This document shows positions 56,776 through 64,000 of a DNA stretch of 64,000 nucleotides, piece by piece. Every line of letters starts with the position of its first letter. Position 1 is the first letter of the stretch. Location of the stretch: positions 366,501 through 430,500 of the forward strand of contig NZ_JAPPRC010000004.1 in assembly GCF_026672425.1 (NCBI RefSeq). The letters run 5' to 3'. The DNA comes from Pannonibacter sp. SL95. Lineage in GTDB: Bacteria > Pseudomonadota > Alphaproteobacteria > Rhizobiales > Stappiaceae. The position numbers and the translations under genes are program-made. The notes under the pieces were generated by a model. The model did not search any database. It had not been told where the DNA came from and saw only the letters and a list, made by a program, of their open reading frames with translations.

Positions 56776-59541
56776 ATGTCATTTGAACCGACCCAGGATA
56801 CTTCAGCCGACCTGTCCGCGCCTGACACCTCAGGGGCGGACCAGCGCGTCACGCCGATGATGGCGCAGTTCATCGAGATCAAGACCGCCAATCCGGACAG
56901 CTTGCTGTTCTACCGGATGGGGGACTTCTACGAACTGTTCTTCGAGGATGCGGAAATCGCCTCCCGCACGCTCGGAATCACGCTGACCAAGCGCGGCAAG
57001 CACCTTGGCGAGGACATCCCGATGTGCGGTGTGCCGGTGCACGCTGCCGATGACTACCTGCAGAAACTGATCGCCTTTGGCCACCGGGTGGCGGTCTGCG
57101 AGCAGATGGAAGATCCGGCCGAGGCCAAGAAACGCGGCTCCAAATCTGTCGTCCGGCGCGATGTCATCCGTCTCGTGACCCCAGGCACGCTGACCGAAGA
57201 ACGTCTGCTGGATGCCGGAACCAACAATTTCCTGCTCGCTCTCAATCGCCTGCGCATTGGCTCCGGCCCGGATGACGCCGTGTTCGGTCTTGCCTGGATC
57301 GACATGTCGACCGGCAGCTTCCAGGTTGGCGAGAGTGACCTGCCCCGTCTTTCGGCCGACCTTGCCCGCATCGATCCGCGCGAAATTCTCGTGCCTGACG
57401 CGTTGTTGCAGGAACCGGACCTCAGACACATCGTGGAAGGACAAGGCGCAGCCCTGTCGCCGGTGCCGCGTGCGTTTTTTGACAGCGCCACGGCCGCTGA
57501 TCGCCTGGCCCGGTATTTCGGCGTTCGGACGCTGGACGGGTTCGGCACGTTTTCGCGCGCCGAGCTGTCGGCCGCCGCGGGCGTACTTGCCTATGTCGAG
57601 AAGACGCAGCTGGGCGAGCGCCCGCCGCTGGACCCGCCCGTACGCGAGGCCGCAAGGGGGCGGATGCTGATCGACCCGGCAACCCGGGCCAATCTGGAGC
57701 TGATGCGCACGCTTGGCGGCGACCGGCAGGGCAGTCTGCTGTCGGCCATCGACCGGACTGTCACCGGCGCCGGCGCGCGCCTGTTGGCGAGCCGGCTCGC
57801 CGGACCGTTGACGGACCCGGACGCCATCAACGCCCGCCTGGACTCCGTTGCCTACTTCCTCGACGAGGAAATCCTGCGCGAGGGGCTCAGGCGTGAACTG
57901 GCCGCAGCGCCAGATCTTGCCCGCGCCCTGTCGCGGATTGCCCTTCAGCGCGGCGGACCGCGTGACCTTCTCAGCATCGCGCAGGGTCTGGCTGCGACCC
58001 GGTCGATTCTGGCGCTGCTGGAGCGCGGGGCCGAAACGCCGGTGGAGCTCTCGGCCGCGCGGCATGATCTTGCCGTCGCACCGCATGCGCTGGGCGAAGA
58101 GCTGTCACGCGCGCTGTCGGATGAGCCGCCACTGCTGAAGCGAGACGGCGGCTTTGTTGCCGAAGGCTATGACGCCAATCTCGACGAGCTGCGCGACCTT
58201 CGCGATGCCTCGCGCAAGGTGATCGCACGGCTGCAGGCCGAGTATGCCGACGAGCTGGGCCTGCGCTCGCTGAAGATCAAGCACAACAACGTGCTCGGCT
58301 GGTTCATCGAGGCTCCAAGTGGCCAGGCTGACCGGATGACGGCCGATCCGGCCCGTTTCATCCACCGGCAGACGATGGCCGGCGCGATGCGCTTTACGAC
58401 GACCGAGCTGGCTGACCTGGAATCGAAGATCGCCAGCGCCGGTGAACGGGCGTTGGCGATCGAACTCGAGATCTTCGACCGGCTCGCCGCCGCTGTCGTC
58501 GCAGCTGGCGAGGCGATCAAGGCGGCCGCGCGGGCGCTGGCCGTGCTGGATGTCTCGGCTGCACTGGCCAAGCTGGCGCAGGAGGATGGCTACTGCCGGC
58601 CTCAGGTGGACACGAGCCTTGCCTTCACCATCGAGGGTGGCCGCCACCCGGTGGTCGAACAGGCGCTGCGGCGCTCGGGCGGCGACAGCTTTGTCGCGAA
58701 CGACAGCAATCTCGGCCCGGCCGATGACGCGATGGCGCATGGCCGCATCTGGCTGATCACCGGTCCGAACATGGCCGGTAAGTCGACGTTCCTGCGCCAG
58801 AATGCGCTGATTGCCGTGATGGCGCAGACGGGCGCCTATGTGCCCGCGCGCTCCGCGCATATCGGCATGGTCGACCGGTTGTTCTCCCGTGTCGGCGCGG
58901 CCGACGATCTGGCGCGCGGCCGCTCGACCTTCATGGTGGAGATGGTGGAGACGGCCGCCATCCTCAATCAGGCGGGTGAGCGGGCACTGGTGATCCTGGA
59001 CGAGATTGGCCGTGGCACCGCGACCTTCGACGGCCTGTCGATTGCCTGGGCTGCGATCGAGCACCTGCACGAGGTGAACCGCGCGCGTGCCCTGTTCGCC
59101 ACGCACTATCACGAGCTGACGGCCCTGGCCCAGCGCCTGCCGCGACTGACCAACGCCACGGTGTCGGTCAAGGAGTGGAACGGCGACGTCATCTTCCTGC
59201 ACGAGATCGTGCCCGGCGCCGCCGACCGGTCCTACGGCATTCAGGTGGCCAAGCTCGCCGGTCTGCCGGCAAGCGTGGTCGAGCGTGCCAAGGCCGTTCT
59301 GTCGCAGCTGGAAGAAAAGGACCGCCGCGCACCGGCCGAGACGCTGATCGACGACCTGCCGCTGTTTGCGGCACTCGCACCAGCGCCCCGGCAACCGGCT
59401 TCCCGCGCGGCACAGGCCACTGCTCCAGCAACGCCGGTGCCGGATGTGCTGCGGCAGGCGCTGGACGGGCTGGATCCCGATGACATGAGCCCCCGTGAGG
59501 CACTCGAAGCCCTGTACCGGCTGAAGGCATTGAAGCCGTAA
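56776..59541 (+). CDS. mutS: DNA mismatch repair protein MutS
   Basis: MutS recognises mismatches and starts repair with MutL. The ATG at 56776 gives 921 residues. The mismatch-binding motif is in [20 protein letters not shown] (Phe-x-Glu). The ATPase has [57 protein letters not shown] and [13 protein letters not shown]. The C-terminal end, with [10 protein letters not shown], fits the tetramerisation helix. In many Alphaproteobacteria mutS is next to glnD; here it is beside maeB. Confidence 0.97.
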   Translation: MSFEPTQDTSADLSAPDTSGADQRVTPMMAQFIEIKTANPDSLLFYRMGDFYELFFEDAEIASRTLGITLTKRGKHLGEDIPMCGVPVHAADDYLQKLIAFGHRVAVCEQMEDPAEAKKRGSKSVVRRDVIRLVTPGTLTEERLLDAGTNNFLLALNRLRIGSGPDDAVFGLAWIDMSTGSFQVGESDLPRLSADLARIDPREILVPDALLQEPDLRHIVEGQGAALSPVPRAFFDSATAADRLARYFGVRTLDGFGTFSRAELSAAAGVLAYVEKTQLGERPPLDPPVREAARGRMLIDPATRANLELMRTLGGDRQGSLLSAIDRTVTGAGARLLASRLAGPLTDPDAINARLDSVAYFLDEEILREGLRRELAAAPDLARALSRIALQRGGPRDLLSIAQGLAATRSILALLERGAETPVELSAARHDLAVAPHALGEELSRALSDEPPLLKRDGGFVAEGYDANLDELRDLRDASRKVIARLQAEYADELGLRSLKIKHNNVLGWFIEAPSGQADRMTADPARFIHRQTMAGAMRFTTTELADLESKIASAGERALAIELEIFDRLAAAVVAAGEAIKAAARALAVLDVSAALAKLAQEDGYCRPQVDTSLAFTIEGGRHPVVEQALRRSGGDSFVANDSNLGPADDAMAHGRIWLITGPNMAGKSTFLRQNALIAVMAQTGAYVPARSAHIGMVDRLFSRVGAADDLARGRSTFMVEMVETAAILNQAGERALVILDEIGRGTATFDGLSIAWAAIEHLHEVNRARALFATHYHELTALAQRLPRLTNATVSVKEWNGDVIFLHEIVPGAADRSYGIQVAKLAGLPASVVERAKAVLSQLEEKDRRAPAETLIDDLPLFAALAPAPRQPASRAAQATAPATPVPDVLRQALDGLDPDDMSPREALEALYRLKALKP

Positions 59542-59746
59542 CGGCAGCATCGAACAACTGGTGCAAGGATACGACGGACAAGCCATTTGGCTGATTGCAT
59601 ACCCATGTGCACACCGCATGGGCCAGATTTAAATCCATTCAAAAAACGCACGTGCAAAGCCGGCAAATGGGTCTATTCTTCAAGTCTATTCCCTGATTTG
59701 CAGCCTGCCGCCCCGTCCGGCTGCCCCGCCTGAAACCGGTTTCCAG

Positions 59747-60913
59747 ATGTCCTTCGTTCTGCAGCTCCCGCGTCAGGCGGTGCTGATCCTTCTGCTCGTC
59801 TTTTTCGGCGCGATGTGCACCTCGTCCCTGATCCCGGTGATGGGCTTTTTCATCGTCGAAGGTCTCGGGCAGGAGCCCTGGCAGATTGCCCTATATGCCG
59901 GCGTTGTTGCACCGTTGACGATGGTCGTGAACCGCATCTTCGGCGAGCGCCTCGACCGGATGGTCGCGGTAAAGCCACTCCTGCTGGTGTCGATCATCGC
60001 CTATCTGGTCATGGCCGTGCTGCTCGCCAGCCTGCCGCCGTTCTGGTTGCTGATCGCGCTGGGCGCGCCGGTGATGGCGATTGCGAATGGCGCCACTTCG
60101 ACCGAATTCACCTATGGCCGCCTCTACGCCGAGAAAACCGGAATCGAGATCAGCCAGTATAATGCCTGGCTGCGCATGGGCGTGTCGCTGGCCTGGGTGG
60201 TCGGTCCGTCGATGTCCTTCATCATCATCGATCTGGTCGGGTTTCGCGTGGCCTACAGCATTTCAGCCGGCATGGCGGTCATCTGGCTGTTGCTGTGGCA
60301 TCTGGCTGTGCCGAACGGCTTTCGCGCCGCGCCGCGTCCACCGCGCCCGGCGGACCTTGATGGCATCGACTGGCCGCTGCTTCTGGCCGCATTGGTCTGC
60401 ACGCTGATTGCCATCGGCAACGTGCTGTTCACGGCCGCCATGCCGCTGTTCTTCGTGCGCGAAGTCGGCCTGCCGGGCTACACGCCGGGCCTCGCCATCT
60501 CGGCCAAGTGTGTGGTCGAGGTTGTTGCGATCTTCAGTGCCGCACGGCTTGCGACCCGGTTCGGCCCGCGCGCGGTGCTCGCTGCGGCCGCGGTTCTCGC
60601 CATCTTGACGTTTGCCGCCTTCACACAGGTCAGCAGTGTCACCCAGGTGGTCATTCTGGGGGCAATCGAAGGCTACTATTACGGTCTCTTTGCAGGTGTC
60701 GCCATTTCCTTCGTCCAGAGCTATGCGCCCGACAAACCGGGCCGGGCGACGGCGCTGTACATGAACTCGCTCTACCTTGGCGGCTTCATCGGCAATGTCT
60801 CGATGGGCTTCATCGCGGATGTGTTCAGCTTCCAGGCGGTGATATTTGTGGCTGCCGCCAGCGGGGTGCCGGTGTTGCTGGCTCTGATCTGCCTGCGTCC
60901 ACCGCGCCAGTGA
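59747..60913 (+). CDS. MFS transporter (sugar-efflux SET type, tentative)
   Basis: The 388 residues have about 12 hydrophobic segments and a basic loop, GERLDRMVAVKPL, between helices 2 and 3 as in the major facilitator superfamily. The first helix ends in SSLIPVMGFFIVEGLG, and SIGRAYDKP-type SYAPDKPGRATALYMNSLYL is in the second half. Spacing and loop lengths resemble SetA-like sugar efflux proteins. No neighbouring gene indicates the substrate. It lies 205 bases after mutS with its own likely promoter. Confidence 0.82.
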   Translation: MSFVLQLPRQAVLILLLVFFGAMCTSSLIPVMGFFIVEGLGQEPWQIALYAGVVAPLTMVVNRIFGERLDRMVAVKPLLLVSIIAYLVMAVLLASLPPFWLLIALGAPVMAIANGATSTEFTYGRLYAEKTGIEISQYNAWLRMGVSLAWVVGPSMSFIIIDLVGFRVAYSISAGMAVIWLLLWHLAVPNGFRAAPRPPRPADLDGIDWPLLLAALVCTLIAIGNVLFTAAMPLFFVREVGLPGYTPGLAISAKCVVEVVAIFSAARLATRFGPRAVLAAAAVLAILTFAAFTQVSSVTQVVILGAIEGYYYGLFAGVAISFVQSYAPDKPGRATALYMNSLYLGGFIGNVSMGFIADVFSFQAVIFVAAASGVPVLLALICLRPPRQ

Positions 60914-60923
60914 TGAACAAACC

Positions 60924-60957
60924 GCCTTTGACCCGGTTCAATGACCGGGCCAAAGGC
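60924..60957. terminator. Intrinsic terminator between the MFS gene and the DUF2799 gene
   Basis: GCCTTTG and CAAAGGC, with inner ACCCGGT/ACCGGGC pairing, form a 34-base hairpin. GCTTTT follows shortly after on the plus strand. It lies ten bases after the MFS stop and faces a convergent gene. Confidence 0.7.
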
Positions 60958-60964
60958 ACCGCTT

Positions 60965-61609
60965 TTATCGGCCGTAGCCGGGGAACAGGCGTGCCGCCTC
61001 GGTGTTCACCGCATATTCGGTCGCCTGCAGTTCCTGCTGTTTCTGCAGGATGCGCCAGCGCAGGTCCTGGATCTCGAAGCGGGCGTCGTCGATCCGGTCA
61101 CGCAGACGGTCCCGGTTGCGGCGGCAGTTGTCTCGGTCTTCCGGTTTCACGCCGTTGCAATCCGTCGTGTTAAGCGAGAAGCGGTCGCGGTCGATCTGGC
61201 TTTCCAGCGACCGGGCGCGGTCTTCCAGCTGCCTGACCTCGTTGCGTGCGGACCAGAGCCGATAGCCCAGCTGATAGGCATAGTCGAACGGGCCGCCCAA
61301 CGCCGGCGGACAAATGTTCGACTTCGACGTTCCATCCCGGCCGAGGTTGAAGCCGTTGAGGGGCGTACAATAGATCTGCACGCCTTCCTGCCAGCCGGCA
61401 TAATAGGCTTGCGGATCGGGGGTAATCCCGTGGCGGCCGCAGTCCTTCATGATGTCCTCGATGCGTGAGGATGGATGGCCGACCGATGCGTCGGCCCGGC
61501 CCAGCGCCACCCAATCGCCCGCCTGGCACTGTTCCTTGGATACGGTTTCACAACCCGCCAGCGAGAGCGCAAGCAAGGCGCCCCCGGCAATTGCCATCCA
61601 GACTTTCAT
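60965..61609 (-). CDS. DUF2799 lipoprotein
   Basis: The 214 residues begin MKVWMAIAGGALLALSLAGC, where LAGC is a lipobox, so the mature protein should be a lipoprotein with Cys20 at its N-terminus. Next come KEQCQAGDWVALGRADA, the DUF2799 signature, and YYAGWQEGVQIYC with LGRDG and FDYAYQLGYRLW. The C-terminal third is a charged coiled coil (about 130-205) with many arginines. Function is unknown; envelope location is likely. Confidence 0.87.
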   Translation of the reverse strand: MKVWMAIAGGALLALSLAGCETVSKEQCQAGDWVALGRADASVGHPSSRIEDIMKDCGRHGITPDPQAYYAGWQEGVQIYCTPLNGFNLGRDGTSKSNICPPALGGPFDYAYQLGYRLWSARNEVRQLEDRARSLESQIDRDRFSLNTTDCNGVKPEDRDNCRRNRDRLRDRIDDARFEIQDLRWRILQKQQELQATEYAVNTEAARLFPGYGR

Positions 61610-61720
61610 GATGCCCCCGAACCCCGAATTCGTTCGCCAGCATCCTAGGAGGATGTCTTTTGGCCTTCTAGAGGTTGCAACGGCATTTTCCGGGTGAAGT
61701 TAACCTGGCTTGCGTGCCTG

Positions 61721-62263
61721 TCAGATGTTCGGATTGCTGGCAAACGGGCGACCGGCTTTTGCCGCAGCGAGCGCAGCGGTGAGCGCGCTGGCAAAACTGG
61801 TCCGGTCCGGAGGGTTCAGGAAGTCACCAACCGGCACCGCTTCCCCGCGTGAGGTCAGCAGGATCCGGGTCACGCCCTCGTCCTCCAGCTGGTCGACGGT
61901 GAGGCGGACCCAGAACGTGTTGAACCGGAATTCCTGCGCCCGCTTTCCCGGGCCGATCTTCCGGATCACGATCTCGTGAGCATAGACGCTGACCTCTTCA
62001 CTGGCCTGCGCCGAGGCGTAGTTCATGCGGAAGGCAAACCAGACAAGTGCCACATCCAGCCCGAAGAAGGCCATCACAGGCCAGGCTCCAACGGCAACAA
62101 ACAGGACGCCATGCACAAGGCAAATCGCACCGGTGCACAGCATCAGCACGAGAAAGCCGTTTTGTCCCAGGGATCTGTACGGAGTAAGAACGGCCGAGAA
62201 AAACGGCTGCTCGCCCGTCCCAGCACCCCCGTCCGGCGCGTGTTTCGGATTGTCGCTCGTCAT
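61721..62263 (-). CDS. DUF2244 membrane protein
   Basis: The ATG at 62263 gives 180 residues; a start two codons earlier is possible. PFFSAVLTPYRSLGQNGFLV is the DUF2244 start. Two adjacent hydrophobic segments (about 40-60 and 63-80) are followed by MNYASAQASEEVSVYAHEIV. A soluble C-terminal domain has WVRLTVDQLEDEGVTRILLT and ALTAALAAAKAGRP. It is divergent from nth, 22 bases apart, a pairing common in Alphaproteobacteria. Function is unknown. Confidence 0.87.
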   Translation of the reverse strand: MTSDNPKHAPDGGAGTGEQPFFSAVLTPYRSLGQNGFLVLMLCTGAICLVHGVLFVAVGAWPVMAFFGLDVALVWFAFRMNYASAQASEEVSVYAHEIVIRKIGPGKRAQEFRFNTFWVRLTVDQLEDEGVTRILLTSRGEAVPVGDFLNPPDRTSFASALTAALAAAKAGRPFASNPNI

Positions 62264-62285
62264 GACCAACCTTTATAGAGGAGAC

Positions 62286-63113
62286 ATGAGCGAAGCAAAG
62301 ACCCCCTCCCCCAAGCAAACGAAGGCCAAGTCGAAGGCCGCAATGGCCTCTGGCGCTGCGAAACCGGGTCCAGCGCGCCGCCGGACTGCCGCGCCGCGCT
62401 ATACGCGCGCGGAGGTCGACGCGATTTTCGCGCGCTTCCACGCGGACAATCCGGAACCGCAGGGGGAACTGGACTACGTCAATCCCTTCACCTTGCTCGT
62501 GGCCGTCGTGCTTTCGGCTCAGGCGACCGACGTGGGCGTGAACCGGGCGACCAAGACCCTGTTCAGGATCGCAGACACCCCGGAAAAGATGCTTGCGCTG
62601 GGCGAGGACCGCGTCCGGGAAGAGATCCGCACCATTGGCCTCTACAAGACAAAGGCGAAGAACGTCATTCTCCTGTGCGAGCAGCTCATTCGCGATCACG
62701 GTGGTGAGGTGCCCGAAAGCCGCGAGGCGCTGGAAGCGCTGCCCGGCGTTGGGCGCAAGACGGCGAATGTGGTGCTGAACATTGCATTCGGGCATCACAC
62801 GATTGCCGTCGACACTCATCTGTTCCGGCTCGGCAACCGCATCGGAATTGCGCCGGGAAAGACACCGCTGGCGGTCGAGCTGGCGATGGAAAAGGTGGTG
62901 CCTCCGCGCTTTGGCCTGCATGCGCATCATTGGCTGATCCTGCATGGCCGCTACATCTGCAAGGCGCGCAAGCCGGAATGCCAGCGTTGCGTGATCTACG
63001 ATCTGTGCAAGAGCAAGGAGCGGCAGGAATTGGCGGAGATCCCGGATATCGCGATACGCACGGCCTTGATTGTGCAGCAGGAGGCTGCATCTGCGACCGG
63101 AGCAGCGTCATGA
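62286..63113 (+). CDS. nth: Endonuclease III
   Basis: Nth removes oxidised pyrimidines and nicks the abasic site. The ATG at 62286 gives 275 residues, long for the family because of a basic, alanine- and lysine-rich N-terminal extension of about 40 residues. The core shows FTLLVAVVLSAQATDVGVNR and the helix-hairpin-helix ALPGVGRKTANVVLNIAFG with the catalytic lysine. VDTHLFRLGNRIG carries the catalytic aspartate. The 4Fe-4S ligands are in CKARKPECQRCVIYDLC. The stop overlaps the GNAT start. Confidence 0.96.
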   Translation: MSEAKTPSPKQTKAKSKAAMASGAAKPGPARRRTAAPRYTRAEVDAIFARFHADNPEPQGELDYVNPFTLLVAVVLSAQATDVGVNRATKTLFRIADTPEKMLALGEDRVREEIRTIGLYKTKAKNVILLCEQLIRDHGGEVPESREALEALPGVGRKTANVVLNIAFGHHTIAVDTHLFRLGNRIGIAPGKTPLAVELAMEKVVPPRFGLHAHHWLILHGRYICKARKPECQRCVIYDLCKSKERQELAEIPDIAIRTALIVQQEAASATGAAS

Positions 63114-63661
63114 CGCCGCAACCGGCCAGGCCACGCGGCCGTATCGTGCCCGCTTCCAGCGACCGGTTGTCGTTCCGAATGATCTTGCCAGCCGACGCGG
63201 ACTTCATGCTGGGCCTGATGAATGACCCCGATTATCACCGGTTCATCGGGGACAGGGGGCTGAAAACTGTCGAGGATGCCCGGCGCTATATTCGTGAAAA
63301 TATTACGCCGCATCATACAAGGCACGGCTTCGGCCTCTGGCTTGCGTCAACGGCAGAGGGCAAGCCAGTCGGAATCGCCGGTCTTCTGAAGCGCGACCTG
63401 CTTGATGCGCCCGATATTGGCTATGCACTTCTGGCGGAAGCTCGTGGGGCTGGTTACGGCCGCGAGGCAGCGGAGGTGATGCTGAAGCACGCCTTTGGGG
63501 TGCTGGCGGTGGAATGCCTCTTTGCGATCACCAATCCCGAAAATGTACCCTCAAACGGGCTGCTCGCACGCCTTGGCTTTTCCGTCATTGATCGCACGTT
63601 CCGCATGACGCCTGATGCGGATCCGAGCTGCCTGCACAAATTGAAAAGGCCGGACGTCTGA
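63110..63661 (+). CDS. GNAT family N-acetyltransferase (RimJ/RimL type)
   Basis: The 183-residue protein starts at ATG 63110 in a four-base ATGA overlap with nth, so it is translationally coupled. SDRLSFRMILPADADFMLGL is the usual N-terminal strand-helix. ARGAGYGREAAEVMLKHAFG is the acetyl-CoA loop (RxxGxG/A). ITNPENVPSNGLLARLGF is the C-terminal signature of the RimJ/RimL group. The acceptor, protein or small molecule, is unknown. Confidence 0.88.
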   Translation: MTPQPARPRGRIVPASSDRLSFRMILPADADFMLGLMNDPDYHRFIGDRGLKTVEDARRYIRENITPHHTRHGFGLWLASTAEGKPVGIAGLLKRDLLDAPDIGYALLAEARGAGYGREAAEVMLKHAFGVLAVECLFAITNPENVPSNGLLARLGFSVIDRTFRMTPDADPSCLHKLKRPDV

Positions 63662-63675
63662 CGGACGCCGGCCTT
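63646..63675. terminator. Bidirectional terminator between the GNAT gene and irr
   Basis: AAGGCCGG and CCGGCCTT form the outer stem, with CGTC/GACG continuing inside after a one-base bulge. The stem overlaps the last codons of the GNAT gene and lies between convergent genes. Confidence 0.65.
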
Positions 63676-63710
63676 CTGATCTGTGAACAAGTCGGATGTT
63701 TCTATCCGGC

Positions 63711-64000
63711 TCAGCTCTTGGGACGCACGCGGACAACCACGTCGATCCGCACGATTTCCATGCCTTCAGGCGCCTGCGGGATGCGGCCGATGCCAACGCC
63801 GTCATTCGGAATGTCGACGACGCGGTTTTCACCCTCGATGAAGAAGTGATGGTGGTCGTGCACGTTGGTGTCGAAATAGGTCTTGGTGCCGTCGATGGCG
63901 ACTTCGCGCAGCAGGCCCGCTTCCGTGAACTGGTGCAGCGTGTTGTAGACAGTCGCGAGTGACACCGGCACCTTGGCGCGCACGGCCTCCTCATGCAGGA
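63711..64000 (-). CDS. irr: Fur-family iron/haem regulator Irr, C-terminal part (5' end outside window)
   Basis: The open frame runs off the right edge. The visible 96 or so codons show LHEEAVRAKVPVSLATVYNT, the end of the Fur winged helix, and LREVAIDGTKTYFDTNVHDH followed by HHFFIEGENRVVDIP. The HDHHHFF run carries the HHH motif implicated in haem control of Irr, and the zinc cysteines of true Fur are absent in this part. Irr represses haem synthesis and iron-rich proteins when iron is low. Complex II, with haem and Fe-S, would be a plausible member of its network (inference). Confidence 0.88.
   Translation of the reverse strand, partial: LHEEAVRAKVPVSLATVYNTLHQFTEAGLLREVAIDGTKTYFDTNVHDHHHFFIEGENRVVDIPNDGVGIGRIPQAPEGMEIVRIDVVVRVRPKS

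Noticed and set aside
61641-61655. CATCCT-AGG-AGGATG hairpin as a terminator
   Set aside because: It is followed by T residues only on the plus strand, where no gene ends. On the minus strand there is no T run.

Overview
The window is a GC-rich stretch of bacterial chromosome, almost entirely housekeeping genes, and almost certainly from an alphaproteobacterium. The evidence is the maf-aroE-coaE-dnaQ cluster, the glnD-murJ-trpS block, a Tim44-like/MltA/Smr block beside fxsA, a hisB-DUF2628-hisH-hisA-hisF-hisE-coaA block, a RegB/RegA redox two-component pair, an AccD without the usual zinc-ribbon cysteines, and an Irr-type Fur regulator. I cannot fix the order or family from sequence alone. 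No rRNA, tRNA, CRISPR array, insertion sequence or prophage was recognised.

Layout. 1-2.5 kb: end of maf, then aroE, coaE and dnaQ. 2.5-2.9 kb: two different long inverted repeats between convergent genes. 2.9-6.7 kb: a D-2-hydroxyacid dehydrogenase, a periplasmic SH3 protein and trpB/trpF. 6.8-11.1 kb: the succinate dehydrogenase operon sdhC-D-A-B, interrupted before sdhB by an FkbM-type methyltransferase gene. 11.3-23.7 kb: a CysZ/EI24-like membrane protein, recR, ybaB, trpS, murJ, glnD, an XRE regulator, smr, mltA, a Tim44-like gene, fxsA and an acyltransferase. 23.8-31.5 kb: polA, an AraC-MGMT fusion, a class V aminotransferase with a divergent Lrp regulator, and a creD-like gene. 31.5-38.8 kb: pyrF and the histidine operon through coaA. 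38.8-46.9 kb: a chemoreceptor, an unknown secreted protein, regA/regB, secB, an SDR gene and a frameshifted TetR gene. 47-53.4 kb: trpA, accD, folC, a DODA-type dioxygenase, dut and cysK. 53.4-64 kb: an RlaP-like nucleotidyltransferase, maeB, mutS, an MFS transporter, two small envelope proteins, nth, a GNAT acetyltransferase and the 3' part of irr.

How the genes work together. Complete or partial pathways visible are late histidine biosynthesis (hisB, hisH, hisA, hisF, hisE), tryptophan (trpF, trpB, trpA, trpS), coenzyme A (coaA, coaE), respiratory complex II, nitrogen sensing (glnD), and DNA replication and repair (dnaQ, polA, mutS, recR, nth, dut, MGMT).

The most unusual parts are the places where conserved operons are broken by unrelated genes. 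The histidine operon carries two reverse-strand insertions. One encodes a 94-residue protein with a C-terminal QLDLF, which matches the sliding-clamp-binding pentapeptide. The other encodes a DUF3800 protein. The sdh operon carries the FkbM gene. The usual trpF-B-A-accD-folC unit is split into two pieces about 41 kb apart on opposite strands. A TetR gene has a one-base frameshift but still has a perfect 16-bp operator-like palindrome next to it.
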